Below, in pieces: positions 52,201 to 62,924 of a stretch of DNA of 64,000 bases. Location of the stretch: the NCBI GenBank assembly GCA_023079485.1, contig CM041084.1, positions 128,848,792 to 128,912,791 of the forward strand. The letters run 5' to 3'. The position numbers and the translations under genes were made by a program. The notes below the pieces were generated by a model. The model was not told the origin of the DNA. It did not search any database and saw only the letters and a program-made list of their open reading frames with translations. This stretch comes from Archilochus colubris. Its lineage: Eukaryota > Chordata > Aves > Apodiformes > Trochilidae. Position 1 is the stretch's first letter. The number at the start of each line of letters is the position of its first letter.

Positions 52201-54068
52201 AAACTATGGAGGAGGAATGAAGTGGTTTTATTTGTATTATGGTATTCAGTGAACATGAGTGAAGCTTTAGGTGTCATGGGACAGAAAAATGAGTGCTCTC
52301 CTATTTTTGCAGTGGGAAAGCTTTTGTGACACAGTATTTCCAAGAGATCTGGTTCAAGGATGCTCCTTTTGGGAGGTTATCTGTTGTTGCAGTGCTTGTG
52401 ATGGGAACACTTGTCTATTTGGAACTGAGCTCTATTTGAGATCGAGCTGACCCAGGACATCAAACAACTCTCAAAAGGCATGTGGCAACTCTTTTTAAAA
52501 TTCAACCAATTTCAACTAAAAGTGAATCTCCTTTTTACAGTGTCACTCTAAACCCTGGTGGTTGCCCATGTCTCTCTGTCTCCACAGTGACAGTGTCTTG
52601 TTTTCTTCTTACATTGCACAAGAGAAGGAATTACTCTTCCAGAAACCAGTAAGCCAGCAGTTCATGTAACTGTAATATTTCTTCAGAAATCAAAAATTCA
52701 TTGCTAACACAATCTATTAGTCATTTAGTTAGAGGTGGCAAACAAATACTATCAATTGTTTTCCTTTGTTTTTATATTTTCATAGTGCTTCTTTATTACT
52801 TTTATCTAAAATAAGATGCATTTTAGCCCTTAGACATCAAAACTGACATACATGGTTTCCTTTCTTATTATGCAAGAGGTCAAACCCTTCAGTCCCTTCT
52901 CTTCTCTGGACCATGCTGCCAACTCATGCCCCCATCCCCATCATCCCAAGAAGCACCAAACAAACTCCAGAGCAAGACTGCCAGAGTCCTTGTGCCAAGC
53001 CTGCTCCTCTGCTCAGTGTCAGCCAGAGGTATTTGAGAAAGTGGTGGAAAAATGGGACAACTAAGGGGCTTATTGTCAGCATCTGTATCTTAGCTGAATC
53101 TTCATTTTAGGGCTTATGGTCAACATCTATATCTTGTCTGAATCTTCATTGTAATGAGTCTGAGATATATCACTGTTGTGTGATAATTAGCAACATTGTA
53201 TTGCTTTTTTCCAGATAATTTGTTTCCATGTAAGTATCATATTTTATCACTGATAGGAAATATGGTGAGTGAGTGTGTCCCACTGCAGAAGTCACATTTT
53301 CTGCAACTAAGGAGGTATTAAATTAAACCAGTATGCTAAGAGAGCAGTTATAATTGCTTGGCACTTAAAGAACCTCCTGTAAGTGCTACAGCTATTAGAA
53401 CCATTTAAAATCTTGATTGCAGAAAGAACTGTGTGTATTAATCTGTAAAACAATTCATCTAGGCTCTAATTTATCATTGTTCCATAAAAATGGGGTTTTG
53501 AAATTGGAAATTACTCTAGAGTAATTAAATAAATTTAATATGTTGCAATGTGTTACAAGGGTGAATACCTTAAAAGGCTCATAGTTTAACATAATATCTC
53601 AGTTATATTAGCCTTTCATCTGACCGTTCCTGCTTTTAGTAAAGTTAATAAAGTGTTTGAGACTAATAAGGTAATGAAATAACTATTCTGTAAATTATGG
53701 TATGTTTTCTTATTAGTTGTGCTACTTGACTACCAGACAAACTTGGCCATAATTTGCATTCAGTTCTTTCCACCTTTGTTCTGCTTGGGCTAGAGTCTTG
53801 TTTTAGCATCTAGGAATGGGCAACTATGTATAATAATTAACAAGAAGAATCAGAATTGCAAGTTTGTTTGTTTAATGTAGACTAGGCACAGACCATGCAA
53901 ATACTCAGCTGGGATTGTACTGTTGGATAGAGGGATGGAGCTGAATGATAGGCACAGTGCCTGAATGCATATTTTGCTGGTAGTTTTAAGAGGGCTTCTG
54001 AGATACATTTCTCATTAATGCAATTACATTACTAATGTAAGTGCAGAGGAAAGTCCTGTCAAGTCCTC

Positions 54069-54097
54069 ATAGAATCATAGGATCATAGAATGGCTTA
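54069..54097 (-). mobile_element. 3' tail of outer antisense CR1 (cut off by a nested CR1)
   Basis: About 28 bp of CR1 tail, ATAGAATCATAGGATCATAG then AATGGCTTA, followed at once by a second tail belonging to another CR1. The expected continuation of this tail (GATTGGATCTTAGAGATCAT) is found on the far side of the second element at 54265. I therefore read this as the 3' tip of the outer CR1. Confidence 0.7.
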
Positions 54098-54263
54098 GAA
54101 TCATAGAATCAGCCAGGTTGGAAAGGATCTCTGAGGTCATCAAGTCCAACCCTTGATCCACTACTGCCGTGGTTCCCAGACCATGGCACTGAGTGCCACA
54201 TTCAGTCTCTTCTTACAAACCTCCAGGGATGGAAAATCCACCACTTCCCTGGGCAGCCCATTG
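54098..54263 (-). mobile_element. Inner antisense CR1 3' fragment nested in another CR1
   Basis: A complete CR1 3' terminus (AATCATAGAATCAGCCAGG, then GTCCAACCCTTGATCCACTA and CACTGAGTGCCACATTCAGT) truncated after CCCTGGGCAGCCCA. The pentamer TTAGA occurs at both borders (54095-54099 and 54264-54268), which could be a short target-site duplication or microhomology. It is of the same subfamily type as the fragment at 44380. Confidence 0.82.
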
Positions 54264-55055
54264 TTAGATTGGATCTTAGAGATCATATACTTCAACCTCC
54301 CTGCCATGGGCAGGAACGCCTCTCATCTAGACAAGGTTGCTCAAAGCCTCATCCAGGCTGGCTTTGAACACCTCCAGGGAGAGGGCATCCATAACTTCTG
54401 TGGACAGTCTGTTCCAGAGTCTCACCACACTTGTGCTTACAAACTTCTTCCTAAACTCCAGACTAAAACTGCTCTTTTTCAATTTAAAACCATTTCCTGT
54501 TGTCCTGTTGCTGGACACATGTATGAAAAGTCTCTCTCCAGTCTCCTTGTAGGTTCTCTTCAGATATTGGAAGGCAGCTATAAGGTCCCCCTGAAGACTT
54601 CTTCAGGCTGGACAATCCCAGCTCCCTCAGCACCTCATAGTAGAGGTGTTTCAGCCCCTGGAGCATCTTTGTGGCCCTCCTCTGGACACATTCCAGCAGA
54701 TCTGTGTCCTACTTCTGTGGAGACACCAGAACAGGATGCAGCATTTGAAGTGGGGTCTCACAAGATCAGAGTAGAGGGGCAGAATCACATCTCTTGATCT
54801 GGTAGCCATGGTCCTCTTGATGCATCCTAGGATACAGATGGCTTTCTGAGCTGCACAAGAGCACTGTGGGCTCATGTGGAATTTCTTGTCAATCAAGACC
54901 CCCCAAGTCCTTCTCTTCAGGGATACTCTCAACCCACTCTGCACCCATCTTGTAACTGTACCTGGGACTGCTCCAACCCTGATGCAGGACCTTGCACTTG
55001 GACTTGTTGAACTTCATGCAGTTTGCACTGGACCATTTCTCAAGCCTCTTAAGGT
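54264..55055 (-). mobile_element. Outer antisense CR1, body
   Basis: Antisense CR1 from its near-3' sequence (GATTGGATCTTAGAGATCAT) through the RT C-terminal coding remnant. On the minus strand one open stretch encodes RTWGVLIDKKFHMSPQCS and IKRTMATRSRDVILPLYSDL, then LVRPHFKCC, all typical of the CR1 RT C-terminus. It ends near the block CATTTCTCAAGCCTCTTAAG at 55055. A long open frame on the + strand here is only an antisense shadow. Confidence 0.9.
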
Positions 55056-56330
55056 AAAAAATAATGTGTCATCTTTAGGGTAAAACAATTAATCATTGTA
55101 GAAAATAATTGAAGACTGCTCATTCACGCTTACTTCTAATTAAAAAATTAAGACTGCTTCTGAATGAACTTGCTAAAGTCTACTTTAACTATGAACTCCG
55201 CCTGTTTAGTAATGTTTTAAAAGTAATTATGAGAGATTAATAAAAATACTATGAAGAGAGAGCTTGACATAGTCAAGAGTGAATGCTGCAATTAGTAGCA
55301 GGTATTACTAAGTGGTTTTACTTCACTAAGTATTATTGTATTAGTATTCAGTCCTTCTGACTCTAAACAAATTCAGCTTCAAATTGGAAGAAAGCAGACA
55401 CCTTCTTCCAATGAGGTCAGTGAGCCAGAGAAGAACCTTGCAGACTTGGTGAATTTTCTGTCATTTTGAAAGTGTGAAAGAAGACTTGGGTGTCCTTCAA
55501 AAAGTATAGGGTAAAGCAGGAGGGATGGGCTTGATATAGTAGTTACAAGGTGAAGTTCTTTACCGTGTGTTGTGATTAGATGGGAATGGGTGTGGCTGGT
55601 CTTTTTTAAAAAAATAAAATCTGTGAATCTGCCAGTAAATCTTACAAGCATTGTCCCATAATGAAATGCCACTTTTCACAGTTAAGCTTTACCCATTTCA
55701 AACAGACTAGCTTTGAATATCAAAACCTCTTGTGTTCGATTTGCACAGTGTTTAGATAATGCTAATTACAATTTTAAAAATGGAATTACTGTTAACATAT
55801 AATCCCAGCAGAAATTCAAAATGTGAAACCAAAAATATTTCCAAAAACTCTATTATGCATTTTGCAACAGCTTGAATGTCTCAATTCATTTTTATTTATT
55901 TTATTTTCTTCAGCATCTGTGATACAGTTTCTGTGACAAAGTTTTCTTGGTGGTTACAAGCTATGAAATAGACCACATGGGTTAAGCAGATGATATTACA
56001 TAGTACTTATATTTATCTTTAAAAAAGCCAAGGCAATGCAGCTTTAAAATAATCATATGTTAATACTATAATAAATCAGTTTAAAACACTGACATTCTGA
56101 TTGTCTTTTAGAATCCTAGAAGAAATAAAATTGTTCCAATGTATCCAACACTGTATAAATACTAAATAAGCCCATTAATCTAGTAATGAAAATTAAGGCA
56201 TTTCAAATACAATTGTAAATCCTAGTGGATCTTGCACTTTTTGATTAGTGGAATTCTTTCACTTAAAGGTATTTTGTCACCATTCCTTCTGTGAATATCA
56301 GTAAGGTTGAATTTTTTCCTTAATTTTAGA

Positions 56331-57370
56331 TCACAGATTCAAAGGATCATTCTGACCTTTAAGATCATCTTGTCCAACACAGTATTTGAAGTGAGGCCTC
56401 ACCAGTGCAGAGTACAAAGGGGCACAATCTATTCCGTGGTCCTGCTGGCCACTTTTTCTGATACAAGCCAGGATGTTCTTTGCCTTCTTGGTCACCTGGG
56501 CACATTGCTGGGTCATTTTCACCCAGATGTCAGTCAGCACCCCCAGGTCCTTTTCAGTTTGGCATCTTTCCAACCATTCTTCCCCAAGACTGTAGCATCG
56601 CCTGGGGTAGTTGTGGCCCAAGGGCAGGACTCAGCACTTGGTCTTGTTAAATCTCATACAATTGGACTCAGCCCATTGATCAAGCCTGTCCAGGTCCCTC
56701 CGTCAGAGCTTTCCTACCCTCAGGCAGATCAAAACACCCTCCCAACTTAGTGTCATCTGCAAACTTACTGAGGGTACACTCAGTCCCCTCATCTGTATCA
56801 TTGGTAAAGATATTAAATAGAGCTGGCCCCAACACTGAGGAACAGTGATGTTCCCTCTGGGGAACACTGCTGGTCATCAGTTCCCAGCTGAATTTAACTC
56901 CATTCACCACAACTCTTTGGACCCAGCCATCCAGAGTTGTTGTTTTTTACCTAGTGAAGTGTACACCTCTCTAGGCCAAATGTAGCCAGTTTCTCCAGGA
57001 GGATGCTGTGGAAAACAATATCAAAGGCTTTACTAAGGTCCAGGTGAATACATCCACAGCCTTTCCCTCATCCAGTACATGGGTCACTTTGTCACAGGGG
57101 GAGATGAAGTTCATAAAGCAGGACCTCCCTTTCATGAACCTGTGCTGACTGAGCCTGGTCACCTTCTTGTCCTGCACGTGCTGCATAATGGCACTTAAGA
57201 TGATTTTATCCACAACCTTCCTGAGGTCAGACTGACAGGCCTGTAGTTCTCAGGATCCTCCTTCTGGCCCTTCTTGTAGATGGGGGTCATGCTTGCTAAC
57301 CTGCAGACTACTGGCACCTCTCTGGTTAGCCAGGACTGCTGGTAAATGATGGAAAGTGGCTTGGTGAGCA
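56331..57370 (-). mobile_element. Antisense CR1, RT-containing main block, with a small internal deletion
   Basis: Antisense CR1 starting at a degraded tail (TCACAGATTCAAAGGATCAT). At about 56378 it jumps from GTCCAAC, the extreme 3' end, to the RT C-terminal coding region (AGTGAGGCCTCACCAG...), so several hundred bases of the 3' part are missing. Minus-strand frames then encode [12 protein letters not shown] (RT FADD motif), the [13 protein letters not shown] segment and SQHRFMKGRSC, all hallmark RT blocks. It is interrupted at about 57370 by a CR1 in the opposite orientation and resumes at 57864. Confidence 0.92.
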
Positions 57371-57863
57371 GTCCTGGGCCCCTCAGTTCAGGAAGGAGAG
57401 TGAGGTGCTGGAGCAGGTCCAGAGAAGAGCAAGGAGGCTGTGAAGGGATCCAGCAAAAGTCCTGTAAGGAAGGGCTGAGGGAGCTGGGGGTGTTCAGTCT
57501 GGAGAAGAGGAGGCTCAGGGGAGACCTTATCGCTCTCTACAACACCCTGAAAGGAGGGTGTAGCCAGGGGGGGGTCGGTCTCTTCTCCCAGGCAGCTCTC
57601 AGTAAGACAAGAGGGTATGGACTTGAGCTCTGCCAGGGGAGGTTTAGGTTGGATATTAGGAAGAAATTGTTTACAGAGAAGGTGATCAGACATTGGAATG
57701 AGCTACCCAGGGAGGTGGTGGATTCTCCATCCCTGGAGGTTTTTAAGAAGAGACTGAATATGGCACTCAGTGCCATGGTCTGGGAAGCACGGCAGTAGTC
57801 AATCAAGGTTTGGATGTGATGATCTCAGAGGTCCTTTCCAACCTGGCTGATTCTATGATTCTG
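57371..57863 (+). mobile_element. Sense CR1 3' fragment nested inside the antisense CR1
   Basis: A sense CR1 3' end of about 493 bp. It begins at the CTGGGCCCCTCAGTTCAGGA block and ends at ATTCTATGATTCTG (57863). It keeps a long open frame (57346-57798, including SGPLSSG-type read-through into the outer element) encoding [20 protein letters not shown] and [20 protein letters not shown], the conserved C-terminus of CR1 RT. Being inside the antisense copy, it is the younger of the two. Confidence 0.93.
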
Positions 57864-58003
57864 CTAGCCCCCTCAATACCATCTGTCCCTATAGGTTTTT
57901 GCATGTCTAAGTGGTGCAACAGGTCACTAACCATCTCCTCTTGGATTATGGGGGCTTCAAGCTGCTCCCCACCTCTATCTTCCAGTTCAGTGGACTGGGT
58001 ACC
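57864..58003 (-). mobile_element. Antisense CR1, continuation after the nested element
   Basis: Resumes the antisense CR1 of 56331-57370. The minus strand encodes EEMVSDLLHHLDMQKPIGTD and DGIEGAS, the start of the RT domain (usually DGIHP). About 30-40 bp of the RT start is missing between the two halves. Similarity ends near GACTGGGTACCC at 58003. Confidence 0.88.
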
Positions 58004-59129
58004 CAAAAAATGCAAAAGGTATTTAAAAACATTATGTGAGTTAGATTTGTGTAGGAGACCCTATTATCAAATAAGTTCCTTCTGTAAGCACACAGAATTC
58101 CTAAACATTCCAGAAATTGTCAATAAATTTACTACTTCCACTCGCCTTGTTAGCAGGAGAACATGCTCTGTCTCAGAAAGGAAACCCTGAAAATATCTAA
58201 CTGAGAATCTCATTTGGATTTGGGGTGTGGTTGTTTTTATTCTGGTTGTGCCTTTGAGAGGCATATTAATTCTCTATTGTTTGTCATGTAGGAAAGCTGA
58301 ATTCTGTTTCTGTGGGTGGGAATATTCTTTTCATATGGAAGCATTTGCCATTTGTTGATCCTAAAAAAAAAAAACAAGTGTCCTACATTAACACACAGAC
58401 CTCAGTGTTAACATGTTAAATATGCAGTTTGGAAGTACAAGTGAGCTAAGCCTTATTCCTAGAACTCTGCCTGACTTCACTGAGGCTCATGTGAATAATG
58501 AAATAAATAGGCAAAAAGAGGGTTTAATTTGTGTTCCATAAGGAAGTTAGAAGTGGAAAATGCTTGCCAATGGGAAAGTGTGGAACTTAAATGTGAGTTG
58601 CTCCAATTTTTAAAAAAAAATTTAATTAACTTTTCTGGAATTTATATGAAAAATAAAATACATTTGTAATGTGGAAATGCTGGGAAATTTCCCACCAAAT
58701 GTGCAACGGTCCAGAGTGGCTTTTAGGAATAATAGCAGAAATATCTATGGATTTGTGGATTTCGTTCCTGGAAAACACACTGTAGTGGAATCAGTGTTAA
58801 AAACTGAATTAAAAAATAAACTGTTCAGTAGCATTCCAGGAAGATCATGTGTAAGCTGCTCTTGATGGGAGGGACACAGGCTAAATGTATTAAGAGCAGG
58901 CTTGCAGCTCTCAAAGTAGTTTCCTATATGAAGTCATATGATGAGTGTTTTTATTAGGATTCTTCAAGGCTTGGTACATCCTCAACCATTCAGAGTTTCC
59001 GTTGGTGGTTTGGAACCAAGTTTAAAATTGCAACAAAGCACAGCTGATGTAGTTGCTATTGGAATGCTAATGAATAACAAGAACAAGCTGATCATCTGGC
59101 CAGGGTGCTTATGTTAGCGCAAGTCCACT

Positions 59130-59960
59130 TTGTTGACACATTTTTCTTGTACTGGAGTCCCAAAACAAAATGCAATATTAAGAAAAAATCACTTTGTTGG
59201 ACCTGTTGCTGACCCTGCTGCTAATGTAGTCCACACATTACCTTCATTGCTCCAAGCTCTCACTGGGGCCACTTGCCCAGCAGTGCCTCCAGGTCCTGTT
59301 CTGCAGAGCTTCTGCCTTGCTTGTGTGTCTCCTGCCTGTTCTGCTGCAGTGGGTTGTCCTCTTCCAGTATAGCACTTTTGTTTTGCTTTGAATTTTCTGA
59401 GGTCCTGGTCAGGCCACTCCATGGTTTTGAGCTCTCTGATCAGCAGCTCTGCCCTCAAGCACACACAACTGTCCCTTCTGCAGATGTAGTGATGATCCAG
59501 TTCCTATCTATTGCCTGGGTCACTGTTGAAGATGCAAAGGGTCTGGCATTGACTCCTGCCTGAGGAGGTCACACCACTCATAGCCTGTCAACAGTGAGAC
59601 CTCAACTCTTGATGTCTGCCCTTTGAGCCCAGTGCTCTGGTCAATCTTCCACCCACTTTTATTCCACGCCTCTGATCCATAATTTTCCCAGGGGTTATTG
59701 TTAGTTTGTTTGGCTTTAGTCATTGGAGTCTTTCCTTGATTGCCACAACTTTTCTGAGATTATAGAAGTCAGTCTCTCAGTGGCATTAGCCCACTCCCTT
59801 ATGCAGTCCATCCAGTTCTATTACTTTGTATTTGCCCCATTTACTTAAATAGTCCCTAATTTCCTCTTCCTATACCATAAGTAGTACTTGTTCCCCCATT
59901 CTCTCCAACTCTACTGCCAGGTAGAGACTTGAGAGTTACTTCAAATTTTAAACCATGGCA
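59130..59960 (-). other. Unclassified coding-like remnant, possibly retroelement-derived
   Basis: On the minus strand several overlapping open stretches lie end to end, separated by one or a few stops or frameshifts: 59520-59723 contains WENYGSEAWNKSGWKIDQS and LLTGYEWCDLLRQESMPD, and 59189-59464 contains AELLIRELKTMEWPDQDL and KAKQKCYTGRGQPTAAEQ. Upstream on that strand, a short stretch before about 59790 reads like EIRDYLSKWGKYKVIELDG. The amino-acid make-up (Lys/Glu/Gln/Trp-rich, no hydrophobic runs) looks like decayed protein-coding sequence, possibly a retroviral gag-type region or another retroelement. I do not recognise the family, no LTR pair or primer-binding site was seen, and it may be chance. 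The limits are approximate. Confidence 0.3.
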
Positions 59961-62333
59961 ATTACTTTTGTACTATTCTTTTGTTACTCATGAAAGCTAA
60001 TATAGTGAATAGTATAACACTTCCACAGCATTTTTTCCTAAGCTATCTAAAAGTTCTACATGGAAAATAGGATGTAAAAACATCTCAGCCGACTGTGCAA
60101 GGCACATTGCAGGTTTGAACCAAGTATGTTTTTGATCCAGGATCAAAAAGATTTCTAGTGACAGAGCTTTAGATGTAACTCAGAAAACTTGTCTTTCCCT
60201 AAGCAGCAAACACATCATACTTTCATTTGCAGGTGACATTTTCAGTGTAAATTTCTGAGGCTTGTAAAGTATGCTTTTGATAGTAGAACTTGCTGAACAA
60301 ATACAAAGCTCAGAAATCATTTATAGAGACATCTTCCTCAAAGGACCAAGTTCAAAATTATTTCAGTAGCAATCTCTTCAAGACATCGTTAACATTTATA
60401 AACTTCAGAATGGGAACCTTTCTAACTGTTTGTCTTCAGAAATTATTCTACAGATTTGATCTACAGTGCTACTGAATTTCTAAAGAGAAGAATTTATAGA
60501 GCACTGTTTTTTTCTCCATGTGTATCTCTTTCCAGTGACATTGTGTATCTTTCATGCAATAATTCCTCTCAATTCAGTCATAGAACAGACCACAGAAAAA
60601 CACTTACCTGTGAAAGAAACTGAATATACATTTGTATTTTGCAGTGGCAAATCCTCAAGAAAGGATCATGGACTGTGTAGGAATGCAAGAGAGAAGGTAC
60701 AGGGTCTCTGCCAGCTCTGACATCAGCTGCCATCATCACCAAACAGTTTATTCTCTCTTAGTTACCTGGGAGGTACCTTTTGTCTCTAAATGAGCATAAA
60801 GAGGAGGTAATTTTCAATACCTTCCTAACTAAGCTGGTCTGCCTTCTGGAATCATCAGACCTTGCATTTGTTTAGCACAAGAGCAGCTTTATGTGATCAA
60901 GTGTTGTGGATGTGTGTAAAAAAAAATAGTGTATGTAGAAAGAGCTTCCTACAAATATATTCTAGGGACATGTAAACAAATCTGTCTGCAAGGACAAAGC
61001 AGAGCAGCAATTTATTCAAGCTCGTCATCCAATGAGCCCAAACACCTAAATAAGAAATTATGCATCAGGGCCAGTTTGTCCACAGTGCTCAGCTCTTTGC
61101 AGTGCCTGTGACAGGAGTGTCTCCATCACCATGTAGGCTTGGAAATCCACCAAAGAAAATGGACCCTTTTCCTGTTGACTGGCTAAATTGGATTTTCAAA
61201 CAGTTCAGTTCTATTAACTGTATTAAACCCAAGCAATGACCTTCTTGGACAGCAGAATTTTTGTAGTGGTGGTTGCTGTTCTCAAAGAAAGCTAAATTAA
61301 AGAAATAGCTGAAAGTGGGAATTTTTAGCCTCAGGTCTCCAGGCTCCTGAGGGATTGTAGATTACTCCTGAAATGTACAACTTCATCTGCTACTAAGAGG
61401 AAAGCAGGTTTGTTGACAGTGGGCTTAATCATCCATCTGTTGTCAGTTGGGATCATCCATGTGTTAGAAAATGTTTATGGATTTTGAAATTAGAAGCAGC
61501 TGAAAACCATTAATGTGGTTTCGTAGAGGGGAAAGAATTTGAGCAGTTTAGTATTCAAAGGGTAGCTTCTCGATCCTTATGCACAGAGACATGAGGGTTT
61601 AGTGTACTGACATTTTACAGCTCTTCCCCATTTCCTTAGGGATGTGTAACACACAAACACCTCGCTGGCTGGAAGCTGCTGGAAACAGCTTACAAAAGTA
61701 AATTAGAGATACAAGGCAGAAGAACTAAAATTATATGAGGAACAGAGGTTACGACAAAGAATCCTAAAGTAAAGTGGGTTTACTTCAAGAGGAGATATAT
61801 GAATTTCCTGCCTGCTTCCCCCACTCCCCAAATCCAAACCCACAGCAACAACAAAGTACAGTGGAGAAACATCACTAAAAAGATGTGAGCAAGCTGAGAA
61901 ACATCAGCCCATCTCCGAGCAGACAGATGCAAAGGAACAAAAACCAAACTTGCTCTGGTGAAGTTACAGAAATTATTTTCAAAAATTTTTGTGCCTTGTA
62001 CTCCCTAAGTGGGAAACTTCTAGACATAAGACTTTTAGCTGTATTTTTACACACCCATGCTTTGCAGATCATCTGAAATATTTAGGAGCAGTACATTTCT
62101 CTGATTTGAAGTTCTTATTTCTGTACTGTTTGTAAAATGCAACGAGGTTACTGTAGAAGTTTCACATCTATTTTAATGCCACATACAAGGTCTACTTGAA
62201 ATAGTGATCCCAAATTTTCCTCTGCCTCACAGGCCAAACTTAGATGTAGCCATGGGTCGAGTCAAGCACCAGAGAAAGATCAGTAACCTCTTAAGGAGCT
62301 ATTTCAGAAATGCATACAAACAGAAGAGATTTC

Positions 62334-62900
62334 AAAGAACCACAGAACTGGCAAGAAGATCCTTAGAGAGCATCTAAACACTCTCCTGTCCAGCAGTCTT
62401 GGCAATGCCTGTGCTGTTTCTTTCTCATTTGTTTATGCAGTTCTTGAAGATGAATGGAAACATCACTGGTCTGTCCCAGTTCTATACTTAGTGCTTAGGG
62501 ATGTTTTTCTAGTATATAACCCCAGTTTTTCCTGCTGTAGTTTAAGTGTATTAGCTCTCTTTTCTTTCCATTATGAACCCGGAGACATAGTTATTTCTTT
62601 CCTCTTGAAGAAGGCTTTTATGTGAGGTTGATTATTTCCTTTCTTGGTGTAGTTTATACTTGCCCCTAATGATCCTGCTTTATTTTCGAAGTCTCTCCAG
62701 TTTTTGAAGATAACTTAACAAATTCACTTCTTGTCTGTACATCCCTGGTTGGTGTCAGCTCTTGGCATGGGAAGACTCTACACCATCATTTTGATCTATA
62801 ATGAAAATATCAAGTAGTCTGAGACCCCTGTGGTGTCCCACTCTGTGCACCCTTCCATTTTTTACTCCCTAAGTTCAACCAGTTTGGATCAGCTTTATAA
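62334..62900 (-). mobile_element. Ancient L3/CR1-like fragment, antisense, highly diverged
   Basis: Weak but ordered similarity to the antisense 3' region of old CR1/L3-type LINEs. It shows a degraded tail (AAAGAACCACAGAACTGG) and a GCATCTAAACACTCTCCTG block. A TTCTTGAAGATGAATGG block follows, then CCTGCTGTAGTTTAAG, TCTCTCCAGTTTTTGAAGAT and finally AATGAAAATATCAAGTAGTC followed by CCCCTGTGGTGTCCCACTC. The order of blocks is what is expected, but identity is low and several segments are missing. It is much older than the CR1 that follows it. Confidence 0.5.
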
Positions 62901-62924
62901 TATACATCATTTTAATAAATCATT

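Noticed and set aside
54153..54797. A 214-codon open frame on the + strand, the longest in the window
   Set aside because: It lies wholly in the nested antisense CR1 elements and reads their non-coding strand. Antisense CR1 often leaves long open frames.
59520..59562. Translation TVEDAKGLA on the + strand, resembling the CPQ motif TVEDAE
   Set aside because: It lies downstream of the later exons, so the order is wrong, and the surrounding residues do not match CPQ. A coincidence of a few residues.
62252..62377. A 41-codon basic open frame (starts MGRVKHQRKISNLL) with a good-looking GCCATGG start context
   Set aside because: It is short, has no homologue I recognise, and its end overlaps the degraded LINE tail at 62334. 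Not supportable.
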